Source: Chitinophagaceae bacterium
GTDB lineage: Bacteria; Bacteroidota; Bacteroidia; Chitinophagales; Chitinophagaceae
Assembly: GCA_947371755.1 (NCBI GenBank)
Contig: CANBQT010000003.1
Span: 59,100-123,099 of the forward strand
Direction: 5' to 3'
Length of the DNA stretch: 64,000 nucleotides
A program made the position numbers and the translations under genes. Below are positions 58,081-64,000 of this stretch, one piece after another (positions within the stretch are counted from its first letter, which is position 1; each line of letters begins with the position of its first letter). The notes under the pieces are model-generated. The model did not search any database. It worked only from the letters and a program-made list of their open reading frames with translations, and had not been told where the DNA came from.

Positions 58081-59145
58081 ATGTTAATGCCAATCCAATC
58101 AAATAGTGTGCTATCCAAAATTTTGGGATGGTTGCAGATCTTGTTCATTACAGGTTTGATCTTATATCTCGGTAAAGTTTTGTTTGTACCACTTCTATTT
58201 GGGTTATTATTTGCAATGTTGTTATTCCCTATTTGCAAGAAAATGGAGAAAAAAGGATTGCCACGAAGTGTAGCAATTGCAATACTCCTATTTTTCATCT
58301 TGATTCTTTTTGTGATTTTGATCTGGCTACTTGTTGTTGAGGTTAGTAGCTTTATAACAGATCTGCCAATGGTGAATCAAAAGCTTCTGAGTCTTTTTCC
58401 AGCATTTAATAAGTGGATTGAAACATCTTTTGGTATTAGTACCCATGAACAATACGGGTGGTTTCAAAAAATGGGATTTGATTTTAATAATGATATCTCC
58501 TCTTTTCTAAAGAGTATATTAAATGCAACACTTTCTACATTTTTAATGTTAGTGATGATTCCAATCTATACTGCATTGTTCCTATATCATAGAGGCAGCT
58601 TCGTACATTTTTTAGAGGTTATTATCGGTCCTACATATCAAGATCAATTACATGAAATTTTGCAGGAAAGTATCTTCTCATATTATAAATTCATAAAAGG
58701 GAATTTTTATGTGTATTGCATTGTGGGAATACTTAATTCCATTGGACTATTGTTGTTAGGAATTAAACATGCGGTACTCTATGGTATTCTCACTTCTTTT
58801 ATGATGGTGATTCCATATGTGGGCATTTTTATCAGTGCATCCATACCTGTTTCCATTGCATTGGTAACAAAGGATTCAATCTGGTATCCCATTGGTGTAA
58901 TCATGATATTCGTATTTATACAATATCTCGAATCAAATGTATTTTTTCCTTCCATTGTGGGAATGCAACTGAATCTGAGTACCTGGGCTACACTTGTAGC
59001 AATTGTAGGGGGTGTTTTGTTCTGGGGAATCCCTGGCATGGTATTGGTGACTCCTTTTTTAGCAATTTTAAAGATTGTGAGTGACCATATACCTTCCTGG
59101 AAGGCAGTGAATATCTTACTAAATAGAAAAGAGGGGTTTATGTGA
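58081..59145 (+). CDS. AI-2E-family transporter
   Basis: 354 residues with about eight hydrophobic helices and the family blocks LFVPLLFGLLFAMLLFPICK near the N-terminus, GILTSFMMVIPYVG near 237-250 and the C-terminal GGVLFWGIPGMVLVTPF near 310-326. Members export autoinducer-2 or act as ion antiporters; the role here is unknown. The 99-bp spacer upstream holds nothing recognisable. Confidence 0.9.
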   Translation: MLMPIQSNSVLSKILGWLQILFITGLILYLGKVLFVPLLFGLLFAMLLFPICKKMEKKGLPRSVAIAILLFFILILFVILIWLLVVEVSSFITDLPMVNQKLLSLFPAFNKWIETSFGISTHEQYGWFQKMGFDFNNDISSFLKSILNATLSTFLMLVMIPIYTALFLYHRGSFVHFLEVIIGPTYQDQLHEILQESIFSYYKFIKGNFYVYCIVGILNSIGLLLLGIKHAVLYGILTSFMMVIPYVGIFISASIPVSIALVTKDSIWYPIGVIMIFVFIQYLESNVFFPSIVGMQLNLSTWATLVAIVGGVLFWGIPGMVLVTPFLAILKIVSDHIPSWKAVNILLNRKEGFM

Positions 59146-59256
59146 TGATCGCTGGAAGAATATTTTATCAGTTTTGAGACTATTTTCTCCTTTCCATATG
59201 AGAATAATTTAAAAAATGATAAATTTAATCTTTTTAAAAGCTAGCTTATTTAGATT

Positions 59257-59676
59257 ATGTCAAATTTCAATTCATTAATAGTAGAAACGTCAATTCTTGC
59301 ACCTGTAGAAGTAGTGTGGCAGTATTTTACAGATCCTGAGCATGTTAAAAATTGGAACAATGCTTCTCCTGATTGGCATACACCGAAGGCAGAAAATGAT
59401 TTGGTAGTTGGTGGTAAGTTTACCTATACCATGGCTGCAAAAGACGGAAGTTTCAGCTTTGATTTCTGGGGCATTTATGATGTGATAAAAGAAAATGAAT
59501 TATTGCAATATACATTAGGCGATAATAGAAAAGTATCGGTAGAATTTTATTCAGTCGGAGATGATTCTAAAATTATAGAAACCTTTGATGCTGAAACCCA
59601 AAATTCACTAGAATTACAGAAAGCGGGGTGGCAGGCCATTCTAGACAACTTTAAAAAATACGTAGAAGAAAATTAG
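59257..59676 (+). CDS. SRPBCC / AHSA1-like domain protein
   Basis: 139 residues of the START-like SRPBCC fold: ILAPVEVVWQYFTDPEHVKNW at about 12-32, KFTYTMAAKDGSFSFDFWG near 50-68 and a C-terminal helix LQKAGWQAILDNFKKYVEE. AHSA1-like members bind small hydrophobic ligands or assist Hsp90; the function here is unknown. The adjacent DUF1801 gene is a frequent companion in Bacteroidota. Confidence 0.87.
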   Translation: MSNFNSLIVETSILAPVEVVWQYFTDPEHVKNWNNASPDWHTPKAENDLVVGGKFTYTMAAKDGSFSFDFWGIYDVIKENELLQYTLGDNRKVSVEFYSVGDDSKIIETFDAETQNSLELQKAGWQAILDNFKKYVEEN

Positions 59677-59716
59677 TTTAATAAATTTCAACTTGTCAAA
59701 GACTAAAAGCATCCAT

Positions 59717-60667
59717 ATGAAAAAAAATAAATCATTTCAATTCTTTATAGCATTTGCTATTTGTGTTTTGTTTGTAACAACATCAGCACTTGCGAATTTT
59801 AAATTTGAAGGATCTCCACTTGAAGGTAGATGGGATCTGGTTATCAATAAAGATGGCAAACAACTTCCATCTTGGTTAGAAGTGCAACATTCTGGTACAC
59901 GTACTTTAATTGGCAGGTTTGTTTATGCTTTTGGAAGTGCTCGTCCAATTGCAGAAGTGAAATTAGTGAATTCACATTTTAGTTTTTCGATTCCTACGCA
60001 ATGGGAACCAGGAACTGGTAATATGGATTTTGAAGGAGATATTACTGCTAGTATGATTGTTGGTACCATGACTTTTACTGATGGAAAGAAATATAATTTT
60101 ACAGGAACCCGTGCGCCACTTTTAGATAGAAATGCAGCACCTGTTTGGGGTACACCCATTCCTTTGATTGGAAAATCAGATATGAATGAGTGGCATGCAG
60201 AAGGAGCTAATCAATGGACTGTAAAAGATGGTGTTTTATCAAGTGCAAAATCTGGTTCAAATTTGATCTCCAATAAAACTTTCAACGATTTTAAATTGCA
60301 TGTTGAGTTTAAATATCCAAAAGGAAGCAATAGTGGCGTTTATTTGCGAGGTCGTTATGAAGTACAAATTGTAGATAGCAAGGGCATTTTCCCTTGGAAT
60401 GATCAGTTTAGTGCTATTTATGGATTTTTACCTCCTAATGAAATGGTAGCTAAAAATGCTGGCGAATGGCAGACCTATGATATTACTTTAATCGGACGAA
60501 CTGTAACTGTGGTAGCAAATGGAAAAACTGTAATCAGCAGTACTGTGATACCTGGAATTACCGGAGGTGCATTAGACAGTAGGGAAGGCGAACCAGGACC
60601 TCTATTTATTCAGGGCGACCATGGTCCAATTGAATATAGAAATATCGTCATTACTCCAGCGAAATAA
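59717..60667 (+). CDS. Exported DUF1080 (3-keto-disaccharide hydrolase-type) protein
   Basis: 316 residues from the ATG at 59717 (a TTG at 59693 would add eight). A signal peptide (FQFFIAFAICVLFVTTSALA) is followed by a lipocalin-like N-terminal part (about 25-125) and a DUF1080 jelly-roll domain (about 140-316) with WTVKDGVLSS, PKGSNSGVYLRGRYEVQI and IQGDHGPIEYRNI. DUF1080 proteins include 3-keto-glycoside hydrolases acting in the periplasm. The two-domain form is known in Bacteroidota. Confidence 0.88.
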   Translation: MKKNKSFQFFIAFAICVLFVTTSALANFKFEGSPLEGRWDLVINKDGKQLPSWLEVQHSGTRTLIGRFVYAFGSARPIAEVKLVNSHFSFSIPTQWEPGTGNMDFEGDITASMIVGTMTFTDGKKYNFTGTRAPLLDRNAAPVWGTPIPLIGKSDMNEWHAEGANQWTVKDGVLSSAKSGSNLISNKTFNDFKLHVEFKYPKGSNSGVYLRGRYEVQIVDSKGIFPWNDQFSAIYGFLPPNEMVAKNAGEWQTYDITLIGRTVTVVANGKTVISSTVIPGITGGALDSREGEPGPLFIQGDHGPIEYRNIVITPAK

Positions 60668-60689
60668 GCCAAAATTTAAATCTTTTCAA

Positions 60690-61088
60690 ATGGCAATGTC
60701 AAAGGAGTTGAAGCCCCAAAACATAGACCAATATATTGCTGCGCAAGAGTCGTTTATGCGACCCAAACTGCAGCAAATTAGAAAACTGATTAAAAAGGCG
60801 GCACCAGATGCTGAAGAAGTGATCAGTTATTCGATGCCTGCATTTAAATATCACGGAATATTAGTTTACTTTGCAGCGTATAAGCATCACTTAGGATTTT
60901 ATGCTATGAAAGAGGTGATGACTCATTTTAAGCAGCAAGTTGAAGGTTATCAGTCTGGCGCAGCAACACTTCAATTTGGTTGGGATAAACCTTTGCCAGT
61001 AAAACTAATAGCAGAAATTGTGACCTATAGAATGGAAACGAATTTTAGTAAAAAAATGGCAAAAACTGCCCTGAAAAAAAAGAAATGA
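60690..61088 (+). CDS. DUF1801-family protein
   Basis: 132 residues from the ATG at 60690 (or 60696). The conserved segments are PKLQQIRKLIKKAAPDAEEVISYSMPAFKYHG-like (seen at 28-59 in part) and FAAYKHHLGFYAM near 63-75. The family (YdhG-like) is small and cytosolic, with an unknown, possibly iron-related, role. Its last 4 bp overlap the next start codon as ATGA, so translation is coupled. Confidence 0.85.
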   Translation: MAMSKELKPQNIDQYIAAQESFMRPKLQQIRKLIKKAAPDAEEVISYSMPAFKYHGILVYFAAYKHHLGFYAMKEVMTHFKQQVEGYQSGAATLQFGWDKPLPVKLIAEIVTYRMETNFSKKMAKTALKKKK

Positions 61089-61867
61089 AAACTTTAATTC
61101 TATCTATATTTTTATTTGCAGCAGTTCTAGTTCATGCGCAGGATGAGTATGTGTTGAAAGTTCATGAATCAAAAACATTGTTGCAGGGAGAAAATCTGTT
61201 TCTTACACATACCAATTTCAATTCAAATGGAAATCAGCCAGGTGCATTAATTAGTGGTAATAGAAACACACGTTATGCAGTTCATGGAAGTTTTGAATTC
61301 ATGCATGGAATAACAGACAATTTTGAAGTTGGATTTGTAGTGTTGACCAATTTAACTAATACCTATGGTTATCATTTTGTAGGTGGACATATACGACCAA
61401 AATTTTCTGCGCCAGAAGGGTGGAACCTGCCATTTGGATTTAGCTTGTCTGCCGATCTGGGACTGCAAAACCAAGATTATTTTGCAAGTACATTTGGACT
61501 AGAAATTCGCCCTGTATTTGATAAGAGAACTGATAATTTTTATATAAGCTTTAACCCGGCTTTGAATTTTTCTTTTAAAGGAATTGATTCCAGTTCTAAG
61601 CCAACTTTTATACCAAGTTTCAAGACCTCATTTAGAACAAATGACATCATTGATCTAGGCCTCGAATACTATGGCAATCTAAATGCTTTAAATACTTTTA
61701 AAAATGTAGTAGAACAGAAACACACTTTGTTTCTGGTGGCCGATTTGCATATTGATCCAGATTGGGTGGTTAATATGGGACCAGGTATTGGATTAAATGA
61801 TGCTTCTAATAAAATTGTCATTAAATTAATGTTAGGTAAACGGTTGAATTGGTCAAAAAAAGATTAG
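61085..61867 (+). CDS. Exported beta-barrel-like protein, paralogue 1
   Basis: 260 residues: signal peptide (MKTLILSIFLFAAVLVHA), then alternating beta-strand patterns typical of outer-membrane barrels. Motifs shared with the next gene include ITDNFEVGF, HIRPKFSAPEGWNLPFG, SLSADLGLQNQ and GLEYYGNL, and a C-terminal KLMLGKRLNWSKK strand. The family is unknown to me; size and strands suggest an outer-membrane protein. Translation is coupled to DUF1801. Confidence 0.75.
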   Translation: MKTLILSIFLFAAVLVHAQDEYVLKVHESKTLLQGENLFLTHTNFNSNGNQPGALISGNRNTRYAVHGSFEFMHGITDNFEVGFVVLTNLTNTYGYHFVGGHIRPKFSAPEGWNLPFGFSLSADLGLQNQDYFASTFGLEIRPVFDKRTDNFYISFNPALNFSFKGIDSSSKPTFIPSFKTSFRTNDIIDLGLEYYGNLNALNTFKNVVEQKHTLFLVADLHIDPDWVVNMGPGIGLNDASNKIVIKLMLGKRLNWSKKD

Positions 61868-61934
61868 GTTATAGGATTTGAAAGCATTGCATTTCCTGGT
61901 AAAAAAGTATTATCCAGAACCTTATAAAAATCTA

Positions 61935-62714
61935 ATGAAGCCCTTATTTGTATTTTTATTTTGTATCTTATTTATAGATAGTTCTTCTCAAGAAAATTAT
62001 GAGATCCAGGTATATGGTTCTCCTACCATGACGAAAGGGCAAACTATGTTTGAATTGCATAGTAATTATACCTCTAATGGAAACACTGATTTAATGAATG
62101 GGATATTGCCCTCTAATCATTCTGTTCATGAAACAATCGAAATCACTCACGGTATCACTGAGAACTTCGAATTAGGTTTTTACCTGTTTACGAATTATAC
62201 ACCCAATTATGGTTGGAAAATTATTGGGAGTCACCTCAGACCTAGAATTGCAGCTCCTGAGAAATGGAATTTACCTGTTGGGTTAAGCCTTTCCGCAGAA
62301 ATAGGTTGGCAGAAACAAGCCTATGCCCCAGAAACATTTAGCATGGAGCTTCGTCCAATTATTGACAAAACCATTGGAAAATTTTATTTCTGTTTGAATC
62401 CTACTTTGGGCTTTGCGTTCAGTGGTAATGATATCAATAGAACACCTGCATTTGCACCAAATATAAAAACATCTGTAGCAGCATCACCTAAATTCAGTTT
62501 GGGAATTGAATATTATGGCGACTTAGGCCCACTAAACCAATTCGAGAAATTGCCTCAACAAAATCATGCAATTTTTGCAGTTGCAGATTTATATCTTGAT
62601 CCAAAATGGGAGGTGAATCTTGGTCCAGGTTTTGGTCTCACAGATGCGTCTGATAAATTAGTACTCAAGTTAATAGTGGGAAGAAGAATTAGTTGGTCCA
62701 GGAAACATGCATAA
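61935..62714 (+). CDS. Exported beta-barrel-like protein, paralogue 2
   Basis: 259 residues from the ATG at 61935; a TTG at 61878 is in-frame but would precede the signal peptide by 19 residues. Signal peptide PLFVFLFCILFIDSSSQ. It aligns along its whole length with the preceding gene: ITENFELGF, HLRPRIAAPEKWNLPVG, SLSAEIGWQKQ, GIEYYGDL and KLIVGRRISWSRK match position by position, so the pair arose by tandem duplication. The function is unknown. Confidence 0.75.
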   Translation: MKPLFVFLFCILFIDSSSQENYEIQVYGSPTMTKGQTMFELHSNYTSNGNTDLMNGILPSNHSVHETIEITHGITENFELGFYLFTNYTPNYGWKIIGSHLRPRIAAPEKWNLPVGLSLSAEIGWQKQAYAPETFSMELRPIIDKTIGKFYFCLNPTLGFAFSGNDINRTPAFAPNIKTSVAASPKFSLGIEYYGDLGPLNQFEKLPQQNHAIFAVADLYLDPKWEVNLGPGFGLTDASDKLVLKLIVGRRISWSRKHA

Positions 62715-62730
62715 ATGAAATTGTGATTTT

Positions 62731-63198
62731 ATGAAACATAAAGATGTACCCTCCTTCGAAGAAATTATTAGTAAAAGCAGGCCCATTCGAAATGTGAACA
62801 TCAACCATCGTGCACGTTTAACAAGAATTAATAAACTAGCCTTATGGATTACTGCGCATGTGGGCAGTATGGGTTTCTTTGCCATCATCTTTTTCTGGAC
62901 AATCAGTTGGTTAAGTTGGAATACATTAGCTCCCATCTCTTTAAGGTTTGATCCTTATCCTGCTTTTGTACTATGGCTGTTTATCTCAAATATGATACAA
63001 ATTTTTTTGATGCCTTTGATCATGGTGGGACAAAACCTACAATCACGTCATTCAGAAATCAGAGCAGAAGAGGATTTTGCAATTAATAAGAAGTCTGAAA
63101 ATGAAATTCAGATTATTCTGAAGCACCTCGAAAACCAGAATGAGATGATTTTAGAGATCCTTCAACATATTCAAAGACTGAATGAAAAAAAAGAATAA
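62731..63198 (+). CDS. DUF1003-family membrane protein
   Basis: 155 residues with two central helices (about 47-66 and 78-98) and the DUF1003 features ITAHVGSMGFFAIIFFWTISW, FDPYPAFVLWLFISN and MVGQNLQSRHSEIRAEEDF. The C-terminal part is a coiled-coil with NQNEMILEILQHIQ. The family is common and uncharacterised, and often encoded near transporters. It starts 16 bp after the barrel gene. Confidence 0.9.
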   Translation: MKHKDVPSFEEIISKSRPIRNVNINHRARLTRINKLALWITAHVGSMGFFAIIFFWTISWLSWNTLAPISLRFDPYPAFVLWLFISNMIQIFLMPLIMVGQNLQSRHSEIRAEEDFAINKKSENEIQIILKHLENQNEMILEILQHIQRLNEKKE

Positions 63199-63266
63199 CT
63201 ATTATTATTGAGCTGACTTTTATCATCCTCCCACGCTTCCTAATATATTACATTTGATTCTAACCT

Positions 63267-64000
63267 ATGAAGCGAAGGATTAAATATTATCGACTGATTT
63301 GGATGAAACACGATTTGCCCGCTGGGTTATCTGTGTTTCTGGTAGCCTTACCACTCTGCCTCGGGATTGCTTTAGCATCAGGTGCACCACTGTATGCAGG
63401 GTTGTTATCAGGAATAATTGGTGGACTTGTTGTTTCACTTATAAGTGGATCTCAATTGGGGGTTTCAGGGCCAGCGGCTGGATTAACCACTATAGTAGCT
63501 GCTTCGATTATTACCTTGGGAGATTTTAAGGTTTTTCTGCTTGCAGTAATGGTTACCGGTTTTTTCCAAATCATTTTAGGAATCCTGAAACTAGGAATTA
63601 TTGCAAATTATTTTCCGTCGGCTGTCATTAAAGGCATGCTTGCTGCAATAGGAATTATTTTAATTTCTAAACAGATACCACTTGCATTAGGATATGATCA
63701 ACCAGATTTTTGGACTAGTGGATTCTTGAAATTGTTTTCACATGAGCATATACTTGGGAACCTTTCTACATTTAATGAGCATATAACAAAATCTGTTATC
63801 CTTATCTCTTTTGTATCATTACTGATTATGGTATTGATGCAACAGAAATTCGCAGAGAAACTTAAGATAATACCTGCACCATTATTGGTTGTAATTGTTG
63901 GAATCCTTCTCAATCTTTTATTTTCAATGCTAGCGAATGGATGGAATCTAAAACAAACACAATTAGTAAATATTCCAGATAATATTTTTGGCAGTATTTC
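63267..64000 (+). CDS. SulP-family anion transporter, truncated by the window end
   Basis: The frame opens at the ATG 63267 (MKRRIKYYRLIWMKHDLPAGLSVFLV...) and stays open to base 64000, so only about 245 residues are seen. The helices with LPLCLGIALASGAPLYAGL, the SGPAAGLTTI motif and AVIKGMLAAIGIILISKQ are those of SulP (SLC26-type) transporters of sulfate or bicarbonate. A STAS or carbonic-anhydrase domain may follow outside the window. A -7-like TACATTTG is at 63249-63256. Confidence 0.88.
   Translation, partial: MKRRIKYYRLIWMKHDLPAGLSVFLVALPLCLGIALASGAPLYAGLLSGIIGGLVVSLISGSQLGVSGPAAGLTTIVAASIITLGDFKVFLLAVMVTGFFQIILGILKLGIIANYFPSAVIKGMLAAIGIILISKQIPLALGYDQPDFWTSGFLKLFSHEHILGNLSTFNEHITKSVILISFVSLLIMVLMQQKFAEKLKIIPAPLLVVIVGILLNLLFSMLANGWNLKQTQLVNIPDNIFGSI

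Noticed and set aside
63299..63529. Open frame in the SulP region
   Set aside because: It is in another frame of the transporter gene, whose own frame stays open to the window end and has clear SulP motifs.

Overview
The window is ordinary chromosomal DNA from a member of the Bacteroidota, most likely family Chitinophagaceae (inferred from gene content and gene order; genus not determined). The signs are: AT-rich sequence; promoters with a -7 element TAnnTTTG and a -33 element TTTG at 18-20 nt spacing, the sigma factor signature of this phylum; almost no Shine-Dalgarno sequences except a near-perfect one before rpsU; the typical Bacteroidota block rpsU-xerC-hibernation factor-tRNA cluster-tuf-tRNA-Trp-secE-nusG-rplKAJL-rpoBC; and the parA-parB-DUF5683-dapB order. 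I see no rRNA, CRISPR array, insertion sequence, prophage or integron, and no gene-free stretch longer than 300 bases.

Layout. 0.1-9.6 kb: a small membrane protein, aconitase, a mini PspC protein, kdsA (Kdo synthesis), an SDR-type threonine dehydrogenase, a cysteine-bearing Rrf2 regulator, then a minus-strand run parA-parB-DUF5683-dapB and an UPF0173 hydrolase. 9.8-16.4 kb: a membrane metallophosphoesterase, an outer-membrane barrel protein behind a sigma-54-like site, an Ldh-family oxidoreductase, a GH19 lipoprotein, aspartate kinase and queA. 16.7-24.5 kb: cytochrome c maturation genes ccmC-ccmD next to glutamate dehydrogenase, with ccmB separated from them on the other strand and overlapping thymidine kinase; an orphan HsdR-N domain protein, AMP nucleosidase, an unknown conserved protein and waaA (Kdo transferase). 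24.6-29 kb: nucleotide-sugar genes (PLP aminotransferase, UDP-glucose dehydrogenase, UDP-glucuronate decarboxylase, dTDP-4-keto-rhamnose reductase). 29-35 kb: a lipoprotein rubrerythrin, a three-gene metabolic operon, tRNA-Gln, an SGNH hydrolase, AT-rich repeats and tyrS.

35-54 kb is the gene-expression core: hscA, ribE, rpsU, xerC, hibernation factor, four tRNAs, tuf, tRNA-Trp, secE, nusG, four ribosomal proteins, rpoB and rpoC. Terminators after nusG and rplL followed by fresh promoters divide this block into transcription units. 54-64 kb: a Skp-like chaperone, an amino-acid permease, heptose kinase and ispD, an AI-2E-family exporter, small metabolic or unknown proteins, two tandem paralogous barrel proteins, a DUF1003 protein and a SulP transporter cut by the window edge.

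Envelope biogenesis recurs: kdsA, waaA and the heptose kinase feed the LPS inner core, and the sugar cluster feeds surface glycans. I do not find a convincing new multi-gene system. The best leads are regulatory or small in scale: the unique rpsU Shine-Dalgarno, terminators placed directly against start codons, two copies of a hairpin repeat family, arrays of short A-rich repeats, an odd tRNA-Thr(GGT), a structured rpoB leader, an exported rubrerythrin and an orphan PD-(D/E)XK protein.
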